Notes under the pieces: generated by a model
The model's database searches: none
Told to the model about the DNA's origin: nothing
The model's input: the letters and a program-made list of their open reading frames with translations, nothing else
Source of the DNA: Phoebastria nigripes
Taxonomy: Eukaryota; Chordata; Aves; Procellariiformes; Diomedeidae
DNA: 64,000 bases
Direction of reading: 5' to 3'
Assembly (NCBI GenBank): GCA_035582835.1
Contig: JAYKAV010003166.1
Location: forward strand, 1,054,136 to 1,118,135
Program-made: the position numbers and the translations under genes
Part shown: positions 1 to 10,644 of the stretch, piece after piece
How the letters are laid out: the number at the start of each line of letters is the position of its first letter
Position numbering within the stretch: the first letter of the stretch is position 1

Positions 1-2007
1 GTTATTAAAATATGTTTATTTAATACACCTGATAATGCACAACAACACTGCAGCTATGAGAAAACCAAGGATTACACCAAGCTGACCCTTCTAGCACTGC
101 CTTCAAAATTTTAAGACTGTTGTAAATGCAACATAACCCCTGGGATCATTACCGAGTAAACCAAATAAAGGTATTTCTAAAGTTCACTTACAGTATTTTG
201 CCTTTATAAACCTTGATATACTGAACAAATAGATTTGCCACCAGGCTTTAACTAGATGAACTANGCTTCTATGTATTTATCCAGAACTGAAGCTTGCCTG
301 CAATCACATTACTAAAATGCTCCATATATTCAGTCCACTACCATATTACTAAAGTTAAAAATATGTAATTTTTTTAATAAAAGATTCTGTTTGCTCGTTG
401 AGATTTCTCAGTAAAACACTAACGATATTTCAGAACACTTCTACACTTCTGCATTATAATCATTTCAAATCACACACCTCAGGCAGGATTTAAATCTTAC
501 AGCAGAACAAATCATGGTGTCATTCAGCATTCAGTAGCTTTGCTGATTAATCCCTTGTCATTGAGAGCTGTGTCTTCCCAATGCTAAAGAACTGTGAATT
601 AGTGCTTAGCACGAGGAAATCCAACGGCCAATATTAGAGGGTCATATTGTNTGTAAGTCTAATCTGCAGCAAGAGAGAATTTTTTTTTTTTCTGGTTTAA
701 AGTGATTTGTAGGACCTGCAACAGTGTAAGTGACATTCAGTATTTTCTGAATCTCACAGCAAGACTCCTACAGAAACAAATTACAGTCTTTAATTTAGAG
801 AAAGGCTGGTGAAGTTGGTAACTTTAGGGCTCTACATAAATCCCTTGTAATAAGGTTGTTACATCGCTAACAAGTAGTAAAAGGATTGAATCTAAATGAA
901 GACAAACACATCATCAACTTGTTTTATAACTTTTTTAATATTTTGTGTATAAAACACAGTACCGACTTCCAAATTAACTTAGAATAATCATTTATGCTTG
1001 ACTTTATGGATGGACGCCCACTGCAGACAGCACCAGTGAGGAAGCCAAGCAGGGAGCAGAAAACAGCCCCCCCGCAGGCCTCTGCCACAGCGGNAGGCAT
1101 AGAAAGAGCTTTTATAGAAACCCAAATGACTCTCCTATCAAAAATACTATCACTCTTGAGGAGAAGATTTCTGCAGCCCTTCTTTCTTTCCACTTTCCTA
1201 TCTTGCTCACTGAAGCCTATTGAAACTGCAGGGCCCTACAAACTGCAACCAACCACCAACAGCTTCTTTCTGCTCTGACAGGTGGGGGGCCTGGGGAGCT
1301 CCAAGCTGTTGGGGGTTTAACTCCAACAATACTTGTGGTTTTCTTTTATGAGGCAGTGTGTCAAAAAAGGTGCATCTCATACTCCTTTTCCCCCCCTCGC
1401 TGTTCATCCATCCTGACTCTCTTCCCTCTCCATGTCTGGCCTACAACCAAAGCCCTCTGCAAACCACGGCTTCTCCCCAAGCCCTGCGAGGCCCACGCAA
1501 GGACAAACGTCACTTTTCCTATCCAGAAAAGCTGTCGCTTTGCTGCAAAATTTTCAATACTTTAGTCTTCCCAGACTTTTGCAGCCATCTGAGGAAAGCC
1601 ACTAGCAAAGCCCAGGCGTGGATGAGGGACAGGGCAGCAGCTTCAACATTTCAGTTCCGGTATCAGACAGTTATTAATAAAAGTCTCCCAAAGCTTTATT
1701 TGTTCAGAGACCTAAACTACAGAGCTGCAACACATCATGATTTTAGCAGTGTGCTGCTACGTAGAAGATACATCTCAGACACAGGTTTCTTCTGTTTACT
1801 ATTTTCCATGCAGCTGGGTTCAAGATTAAGGAAATCTGGCTCGCTCTTAGGGAACAGCTGCCTCCTGAAATAAATTCTAACAACTTAAGATATTTCTTAA
1901 ACAGTGCAATATTGAGCAAGTTTAACTTGTGGTGTTATAAACGTGACACTTGTTGAACAATATTGTCAATGGGAATTACAGGAGGTTTCAGCGTTCACCA
2001 TACTTAC
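1..2007 (-). other. DOCK1: DOCK1 intron 22, 5' part
   Basis: AT-rich sequence downstream of exon 22 with a T12 run at 680-691. I looked for the next DOCK1 exon (expected to begin near LYENKGEADF) and did not find it. A GTAAGT-like site on the minus strand near 187 has no matching upstream acceptor and no DOCK1 peptide. Confidence 0.75.
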
Positions 2008-2142
2008 TGATTGAATAATATCCTGGACCGCACTATGAACTTGAAGATGTACTCCAAAGCTTTCATAGCTTTAAAGAGTTGATCAGTGATACCACACTTC
2101 TCAGCATTATCCACGTACGTTTTTAAAACTTTAGTCAGTTTT
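2008..2142 (-). CDS. DOCK1: DOCK1 exon 22: armadillo-like region
   Basis: A 135 bp exon encoding KLTKVLKTYVDNAEKCG through FIVRSRILFN, about residues 714-757, ending with CA of a Gln codon. The acceptor is AAACAG and the donor is CA followed by GTAAGT. The middle (AEKCGITDQLF) differs more from the human sequence I recall (AEKPGVNEQLY) than other exons do. No further coding exon is recognisable below this point. Confidence 0.95.
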
Positions 2143-4276
2143 CTGTTTAAATACAAAAACACATACAAGTTACAAGTATGCATGCAGAGAAGAATTTCAA
2201 TTTTGAAAGGTTTTAAGAAAAATTATGTGCCTAAGTAGTGCCCACCAAGTTACAAAATTAATTATGCAACCAATAAACTCATTATGTTCTTGTTTTTGCT
2301 GGTAAACAGCTGCAACCTATTCTTGATAAAAAAAGAAAAAACACAGACCATAAAAGCATTCAACATACAAGCAATATAGCAAATCTCAATAAGACTTATT
2401 TTCTGCTGGATATTTAGGTATATTCAGATTTAGGCTATTATAAAGATGCAACTACTAATAATAATCAAAATAATAAAAATAATTACATTAAAAACAAACA
2501 CATTGTTAGAACTAAAACACACAGAATGGGAGTTTCTTCATTAAACAATGCCTCCCCTTTACATAGTTTTCTCATGGATTTTGGGCTAGAATTTGTGAAA
2601 TTTGTTTCTCAAAAATGTATATAACACCAGTTGGAAATTCTCTTATTCCACATTTTAAAGTCTATCACACTTGAAAGTGACACAATTTTTAAAATAATAC
2701 CATTTCAACTACCTCCCTTCCAATGAATGTAAATCACGATTTTAATGCAACTACAAGCAATTCCATTCTAAATCACCCTGGCTACACTGCATGTTTCAAT
2801 ATTCACACTAAAAGTAAATAAGTACAACATTATATACCACTAACAGAAAATAGCAATGAGTAGACAGGTATCTTGATATATGGGCATTTATTTGAATAGG
2901 AATAAACTGCCTAAGAATTTCAAGTAACCACTTAGATATTGTCAGTGCAACATTTCTTTACTTAAACAAACTTGTGTAATAAAAGGTGGAGAGGGGGCAG
3001 GGATCCGTCAGGCCCACGGGCACAAGTCAAGCCAGAATTCACATCTTCCAGCATCCTCAAGCTTAAACCTGCTTCTGCCTCCCTGCATTTAAGGAAGGGA
3101 AGGGTGCTCTCCATGCCTACCAGTGAAAGGGCCACCTTCAGCTCTTGCTAATAAAACCAGATGCTGGAGGATACTTCATCCTTTATTCACTTCACATGAA
3201 GGCTGCAAGAGTGGTTGTAACTCAGTGAAGTGATCATAGTATCAAAGTTGTGACCAAAGGCCTAACTCTTCATTGCTATTTTAAAATCAATACTTCTCAA
3301 ACATTTTCTGGTCACATAATAGAGACTGTGTAACAGCAAACTGCACAGCAGGTTTCCCGGTTTGGATTTGTTTTCCTCCCAACGCTGCAAAGATATCCAT
3401 TATATATTTTTCCTCCAACACTAATAGTCTGAAGCAGCAGCAAAGAACCTAACTGTCAAGAAATACTTAAGACAGAAAATACAATGGACCTTTGGTTTTT
3501 TGTTCTTCACTGTCTCCTTGCCAAAGTGACAGTAACGCAGATAATATAGGGTAGAACATCAGTTTAATGCACCAAACAACATATATTTGAAGCATCTTAA
3601 ATAGACATGATTTCTTTCTCAAGTATGACTGAAAATTGCTTATTAATACTTTCCTTACAAAACAATTCTTGAAATAGTCAAATCATCCCCTCCTTCAATA
3701 CAACAAAATCAAGACTTTCTCCTTGCAAATGAACAAAAGTTTTATTACTGTTATTACTGTTCTTTCAAGAGAGAAAGACATACAAAAGACATACTATCTC
3801 AAGCTGCCTTCAAGAAACTTCCACCCTCCCGAGCTCTATGGGCAAATTCCTAATTAAACTACCTAAACAAATAACTGAACAACAGCCTTTCAGTACTTAA
3901 AGGGGGCTTATAAGAAAGATGGGGACAGACTTTTTAGCGGGGCCTGTTGCGACAGGACAAGGGGGAATGGCTTTAAACTAAAAGAGGGTAGATTTAGACT
4001 AGCTATAAGGAAGAAATTTTTTACGCTGAGGGTGGTGAAACACTGGCACAGGTTGCCCAGAGAGGTGGTAGATGCCCCATCCCTGGAAACATTCAAGGTC
4101 AGGTTGGACGGGGCTCTGAGCAACCTGATCTAGTTGAAGATGTCCCTGCCCACGGCAGGGGGGTTGGACTAGATGACCTTTAAAAGGTCCCTTCCAATCC
4201 AAACTATTCTATGATTCTATAGTTATCTGGAAAAACTGTGCAAGCTACATTAGAAAAAGTAATTTTTAAAATTTAC
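2143..4276 (-). other. DOCK1: DOCK1 intron 21
   Basis: A 2,134 bp intron containing the CR1 fragment at 3901-4221 near its 5' end. The remainder is AT-rich with no other recognised element. Confidence 0.88.
3901..4221 (+). mobile_element. CR1 LINE, 5'-truncated 3' end
   Basis: About 320 bp with the characteristic 3' untranslated end of avian CR1 retrotransposons. It has the motifs GGACAAGGGGGAATGGCTTT, AAGGAAGAAATT, GGTTGCCCAGAGAGG, GATGCCCCATCCCTGG and CCCTGCCCACGGCAGG. It ends in ATTCTATGATTCTAT, the short direct repeat that replaces a poly(A) tail in CR1. It is strongly 5'-truncated and has no reverse transcriptase region, so it cannot move by itself. It lies antisense to DOCK1 inside intron 21. 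The subfamily cannot be assigned by eye. Confidence 0.93.
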
Positions 4277-4377
4277 GTGTAGGCTAACGTAGCGCTGAAA
4301 TGCTTCTTAATGTAGGTTTCCAAGACAGGATTAAAATGTTGAAATTTTCTGTCAGCAATCAGTCCAATGATAAATAC
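4277..4377 (-). CDS. DOCK1: DOCK1 exon 21: armadillo-like region
   Basis: A 101 bp exon encoding [20 protein letters not shown] to TLAY, about residues 680-712, plus AC of the next Thr codon. The acceptor is TTTTCAG and the donor is ACAC followed by GTAAAT. An antisense CR1 fragment ends only about 55 bp beyond the donor. An 18-base A run (T run on the coding strand) sits just upstream of the acceptor. Confidence 0.95.
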
Positions 4378-4865
4378 CTGAAAAAACAGCATAATTATTG
4401 CACTATCCTCAAAAAAAAAAAAAAAAAATCTATAACATTGTACATTCACCCATCTTTATTTTCTGATAAGACACATTAATAACATCAAAAACACACAGAC
4501 TTTGGCTTTTGATTATCCTCCAAATGTATTAATATTCTCCTTTCCTGTGAAAATTTCCTGTTCATAACAAAGTTTTCTGTTCCAAGCAGAAACTTTCTGT
4601 TTCTGTCCTAAATTCTGCCATTAATCCACTAAAATGACTGGACTTGATTGCTTCCATCTTTTCAGGGAGGATGACATGATGTAATCCAACCTCCTTTTGA
4701 GCAAGTCCAACTGAAATGTCAAATATAATAAAAACCTTCCATGAATTTTAAATTAAATAATAAATAACTAATAGCTAATAAGATCTGTTTCATTAGTAAT
4801 CTTCATTCTAGCATTTACACCGTTTTATTTATTCATCATTGCAGTACCTACAGTTGCAAACTTAC
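4378..4865 (-). other. DOCK1: DOCK1 intron 20
   Basis: A 488 bp intron. An A18 run at 4411-4428 reads as a T18 tract on the coding strand, about 33 bp upstream of the exon 21 acceptor, and probably extends its pyrimidine tract. Confidence 0.88.
4411..4428 (+). repeat. A18 homopolymer
   Basis: Eighteen A on the + strand, giving a T tract on the coding strand upstream of the exon 21 acceptor. Confidence 0.95.
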
Positions 4866-4955
4866 CAAAGCATCAAACACTAATGTGTCAAATGTCTCAC
4901 TCTCTGAGTTCTCCATCATTATGTTAAAAAGTGCATCCAATGTATCTTGAAGAAA
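4866..4955 (-). CDS. DOCK1: DOCK1 exon 20: armadillo-like region
   Basis: A 90 bp symmetric exon (phase 0 to 0) encoding [19 protein letters not shown] to TLVFDAL, about residues 650-679. The acceptor is TTTGTAG and the donor is TTG followed by GTAAGT. Skipping would remove exactly 30 residues without a frameshift. Confidence 0.96.
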
Positions 4956-7900
4956 CTACAAATAAATACACAATTCATCACATTTTACAGGAAAAATGAA
5001 ATTCAGATGTCACACGTTTCCACAGACATACTTGCTGCCATTTATATATTTTACAAAGCAATGACATTTTAAAAGTTAGCTGAAAAAAGGAAAATTTAAC
5101 ATTATGTTTTTCAGCAAATTATTTTTTAATTAAGTTGATTATCTATAGATCTGTATCACTCAAATAGAAAAAAAGGTCAGAAATCACACTTGGTACACCT
5201 GAACGGTAAGTTTAATCTATTATAGTGAATGAACAAAAATGTATTTCAAAACTCAGTTTCAACAGACAGTCAACAGGATCATGCAGTTTCTGAAAACTGA
5301 TGTTTCAGAGCACAAACCAGACAAGCAACTCGGTCTCATGCCAAATAAATCAAGTCATCCTCAGTGGTTTTGAGCTGAGTAATGAAAAGTGCACAGCATA
5401 CCGCTTTTCACGACTGCATAAACTCAGATCCACAATTTCAAATGAGAGCATACATGCAGGCATGGGAAACAGAGCACACAACCTTCTGCCCCAGCCCAAA
5501 ACCTACAGGACTATCACTGTAACAGAGGAAGAGTCTTCACTAGCCAGTTGGCTGCACACCCTGATCTGTGCAACACGAAAGTAAAAGCAGATTAGTGTCA
5601 GGGGACCCAAGTTAAGCAGAGGGATAAAAGCTGTTTTACGCATGTATAATTACAGTATTTCTTCCCAGTGACAAGTAGTACATGCATAGACCAGAGATAC
5701 TCATCAATGCATTCAGTTTTATCGGCACGGGATTCTGTGTCTGAGCATTTTCTTCCACCAGATGACACAAAACCGACATAGGCTCCTCCAAGGCAGAATG
5801 AGGATGGATCATGGCCTCAGTTTGTATTTGTTTTGGTTGAGAGAGAAGGGGTTCAACATGGATTGTTCCAGCAAGTCTGTCTCAAATGAAGTAAAAATGG
5901 TTTTTGTCTTGTAGACGAGACAAGGTATAGTTGGGGAAGAAGATCTGAACAAACAGAAGGCAATTGATTCCTGAGATTGCAATTACAAAGAGATATTATA
6001 CACATTGTGGAAGCGATGGAGAAACAGCCTGACTCCCACCTTCCTCCCTTAAAAAATCTTTATCTATGCAATGAGTCTCCTAGATCAAACACGACTCACT
6101 TGGACTATCTACTAAATCCAGAGTTAAATCTCAGGAATTAACCCCCATTTAGCAGCTGACTAAACACTGCTGAATGCCAAACTTCCTCAAAACAAGTGAA
6201 TATGGAGCCACAGTTCATCCTACTAGTATCTGAAGATGAAAAAACAGAGAAGTCAAAATGCTTGCAGCTGATTTTAGACTTCAGTTCTGGGGGGAATCCA
6301 GCTCATACTTGACTTTCATTAGTAGAGTTCAGGTTTTAAGTATGTTCACAAGGACTTCATGTAACAGCAAGAAGAATACAGGATAGATGCTTTTGTTGTA
6401 TAAAGTGGCAGGAAAACATTTCTCAGGTAGGGAGCTAGTACTTGTAGACTATTAGTTTACATTCTCATATCCTATAGATTCTCTACACAGATGGTGTCAG
6501 AGCTTCTGTTGAGAGAGATGAAATTTACAGTTTCCATACACTGTTGAAACAGTCAACCACAGAATGAGTATCTTGGCTGATCTCTACTTAGCGATAAATG
6601 AACACCAGCAGGCAGAGGTACTTTTCTGTTAAACTATTTCTATTTTTTTTAAAACTCCAGAAAATTTGAGTATGTTTTATCAAATGCGTACTTTTTGTAA
6701 TATACGTAGCCTGTACCATGTATNGTATTTAAAACCACAAAGGACAAAAAAAGCTGAAAGAATACAAAGAAACAGTTACAAACTAGATACTATGAACCTG
6801 CAACAGAGCAGTCTACACAAAGATTTTCTGAACACTGCTGTAACAGATGGATAACGTAAACAATGGTTGTTTTAAAAAAAAAAAAAAAAATGGTGAAGAG
6901 AGCAATATTAAACATTCACTCTTCTGTCCTATGCATAAATCAAGTTCTGCTCAGATCCCTATGCAACAGGGAGAAGGCAGTATGATTTCATACAAGTCCT
7001 GCAACAGTGCAGGGAGGGGTGAGCGTGTGCCAGCTGGAGAACTCGCTCCAATATTGCTTTTACTTAAACCTCATTTGTGCTGCATGCTGGTGCTTCTAAC
7101 ATAACCAATATTCATCAGGCAGTAATCTGTTGTACGCACTCTGATGTCATTTGGAGGAGAGGGAAAATTACAAGTGACAGAACTATGACAATGCTTGGCA
7201 GAAGCGAGTATCTGTGTCAAGTTTTTAGCTATCAAATGATCCACAACAAAATAGCAGCAGGTAGAACCTTCCCGAAAAACAAATCATGTGAGATACTATT
7301 TTCACCCTACTCAATAAAGGATAATATCAGCAGTCTCAGATGTTTTAAGTTACTTCAAGATGAGACGTTCATTATGCTTCTATTAACCAAACTAAAATCC
7401 ACTGAAGTAAGAAAAAAAAAAACCACTACAGGCCCTTAAGGGTCACCTGTCCCCAATACATTACATCTTTTGACATTCTTTTAGATTTGATTTATTACAA
7501 CATATTCAATAAAGTCCCAGCCTACTCTTTTCCACAGCTAAATCTGTCTTTATGTAGGTCTCTACCATCACTCAGTGGCCTTGGCAAATGTAAATAACTT
7601 GGCTCAGTTAAATATCTTCAGGAGAAATAATTTTTAAAAAAAAAAATATCAGCAGCACACAGTAGGATTGCGTTCCACACCCATATATTAAAAATACATT
7701 TAATATCACCATGTAAGAATTCCAAGATATTTTAATCTTGCAAAGAAAAATGCCCTTTGTTTTCATGTACCTGTATATAAAAATTCACTGAAGTGCTAAA
7801 AAAAACCCATCCTACGTTTTCAGAAATTTGCATTTTACGTGTGTTTTATCAGTACTCAACATCTGAAATGTTCTTTGAGGGCAGGGAGCAGGGCATTAGC

Positions 7901-8045
7901 ATCCTGAATGCTGAGAGATACCCGGTCACAATGTGCAAGTGTGTGCGGGGGAGGGGGGGGGACACAAAAAGATATGAATCCTCAAAATATGGGATTCAGC
8001 AAAATTATTATACCAAATTTATTTTTAAAGAAGTTAATTTGTTAC
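4956..8045 (-). other. DOCK1: DOCK1 intron 19
   Basis: A 3,090 bp intron with an A17 run at 6874-6890 and a short G-rich tract at 7947-7961. Nothing else was recognised. Confidence 0.88.
6874..6890 (+). repeat. A17 homopolymer
   Basis: Seventeen A inside intron 19, with no retroposon body recognisable beside it. Confidence 0.95.
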
Positions 8046-8143
8046 CTTAACCACTTCACCACCATCAACTTTCATCAGCTGCTTCAAATTCTGCTGCAAC
8101 AGATTTGTGTTAGACCGCCATTTCAGAAGTCCCAAGAGATCAA
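8046..8143 (-). CDS. DOCK1: DOCK1 exon 19: start of armadillo-like region
   Basis: A 98 bp exon encoding DLLGLLKWRSNTNLLQQNL through VDGGEVVK, about residues 618-649, plus two bases of the preceding Val codon. It is helical and leucine-rich, as expected for the armadillo-like scaffold between DHR-1 and DHR-2. Asn is seen where I recall Ser in human (NTSLL). The acceptor is CCTAG and the donor is AAG followed by GTAACA. Confidence 0.96.
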
Positions 8144-9555
8144 CTAGGAATAAGAAAAACAATTATATCATGCAGGATATCTACTTTCATTCACACCCCA
8201 TAACTATGTTCAGGACAAACAGGTTTACTTCCATAGGTCAGCCATTTTCACTGGACAACAACGTATTTCTAGTATGCCTCTGACACTGCAGAAACCTAGT
8301 ACAATACTTCTATCATGAAAGAACTCTGAAAGGCTTTCAAAAAAAGCAGACTGCTTTTGAAATGTCAGCATTAAAATCTAGGCCAAGAAAGCCTGATCCC
8401 TCAGTTTTAATTTGTTGTACACAACAGTCGTGTGTTTAGAAAAAGATGCCAAAATNGAATTAGTCAGCCACCAACACAGTCATATCTACAGGGCCGTGAC
8501 TCTTCCAGCATTAATGTTTCTAGCTTCTTTTCTCTCACTGAATAAATTGAAAAGAAAACAAGGCACAATGCAAGGCAAACAGTTGCAAACTAAGCTAATT
8601 CAGTGGAAAGCTGTCTGCTTAGTAACTCATAATGCCCAAAATTTCTTGGTTGCTTCCAAGTGATGAAGAGCTAGGGTACAGATCAGATCACAAAACAAAT
8701 CAACTGCAAATGGTCTTGTCCCCAAATTCTACATCGTGTCACTTCAGCATTCTCTGATAAACAAGGGAATACAGAAGGTAAGCTCTCTCTCTTTTATTAG
8801 TCATAAAGAGCCACAACACCGTTTTTCAATTTCCTTTACAGAAAACTTCTCACGAGGCAACTCACAATTGGGGTTCCCCTGTAAATAAGCACGCTAGTAA
8901 ATATTAACAACCACACTGGAGCACCAGTAAGCGAAACCCAACTAGCATTTGTTGAGATGCGATCTGAATTGCCCACAAACCCAAAACCCCAAGCTCATCC
9001 TGCCTTAGCCAGACTAGCACCAGGGAAAAATTCCTCCCTGCCCCATTAAAGGTCAGTTTTCAGCACAAAACAAACTCTCCATAAGTCATCCTCAGTAGAA
9101 GCCCCCAAAAAGAGAGAAGTAGGAGATTCTGAAAACTGTCTACCTGCAGTTTCGCCACTGGATTACTACTGCATATTACCTCCCCCTCCCAATATGGTTA
9201 ATATTATGTGAATTCTGNCCGATGTAACTCTTGAACAGTAAGGACAGACAGCTTCTCCCAACCAATACCCCCTCACTTCTTTTATTCAAACTTTCAAAGC
9301 AACCAACAAAGTGTTTACCAACGCATGCATCTGCAGAGTATATTCTGGAAGTTATATGCAGAGACCCAGAGCAGCTGCTATACTTTCCCCAAAATCTTTC
9401 ATTCTAAGCAATAAATAAAATTACTTTAGAGGAATAGACTGCAGTTCTCCTTGGGATAGATTCCCCTCTGAGCAGCACTCAAACCAAGCCTCTTTGGGAG
9501 TAGAGGTAAAGAGCGTTTTACTACATCAAAGCTTTGAACAATCCAAGCCCCCAAC

Positions 9556-9579
9556 TTTTTTTTTTTTTTTTTTTTTTTT
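9556..9579 (+). repeat. T24 homopolymer
   Basis: An uninterrupted T run in intron 18, reading as A24 on the DOCK1 sense strand. Confidence 0.95.
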
Positions 9580-10608
9580 AAATATATCCTACAAGAAGTC
9601 TATAGGCTGAAACCAAAGTCTTAGAAACTCAACATTAACAGAAAAATTGCTTCTGGAAGAAAGTAAAGATGCCTCCATGAGTTATCCAAAGTGTTTCATG
9701 AATATATCAACTTTCCACCACTGAATTTGGTTTCAGTCTGACTTCTAAAAAGGCACCAGCTTGACAAAAGAAAAGATCTGAACAAAAGCCAGCCCACAGA
9801 CTATCTTTGAAGGGCATTGTGTATTGCCCCAAGAAAACAAACCCACACGTACTTTCAGCGTGATGACACAGCAAATGCTAAATGAATATACATATGTGAA
9901 CAGAAAATGTCAATGCAGTCCAACTACCAGAAAGGGAAAAATAAGTTACAGTGTACAGTAAAAATGTGCATTCACCCTGCTACTGCAGGCATTAACCCCA
10001 GTAAAGTACCAGTCGGTCAGTTAATCCTACTCTTTTAATAGGTCTAGGTATAAAATACTACAGGAAGTAGAATAGGATAAGAATGTAAAACAGTATTTTA
10101 GTCTATAGTAAATAGTAATTACTGTAGTCAGCCTATGTCAAGTGAAATTTATGTGGTCGGAAAATATCAGAGGAAGAAGTCAGAAGAGGATTTTCAATTA
10201 CAAAGGGTTAGAACAATCATCTAGCCTGCCAAGTAGCCAACAGCAACTTTATTTGTGTGAATATAATTTATTATTATATTGACTACATATGAAGATTTTC
10301 TTTTACATCTTATTTAGCAACTGGAAGCAAATGGTCCAACTTCCTGGTTACATACTTTCCTTGACTTGTGTCTATGCAAAGGTTTCCCTATAGACACCCA
10401 AACTTTTCTCAAAGCCCAGTCACTGAATTGACATTAGATAATATTTCCACTCTAATTAAATTTCTGTGTGTTCTTTGAAATAATCTTCCCTCTTGACTTT
10501 AAGCATTTGATTTTCCACTTTTTATGACTCATTTTATTTTAATTCTGTACTCACATCTTCATTTTTATGCCACTGTAGCACCTGAACTTGTCATATCATG
10601 TGTATTGC

Positions 10609-10644
<36 letters not shown>
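10609..10644 (+). repeat. T25-A11 tract
   Basis: Twenty-five T followed directly by eleven A. The A part is complementary to the T part, so the tract can fold on itself. Confidence 0.95.

Noticed and set aside
187..245. Possible DOCK1 exon 23 next to a GTAAGT-like site on the minus strand
   Set aside because: The upstream sequence does not encode the expected DOCK1 peptide and has no suitable acceptor.
3908..4202. Two minus-strand open frames of about 70 codons
   Set aside because: They lie entirely inside the CR1 3' untranslated region in antisense and are chance frames in repeat sequence.
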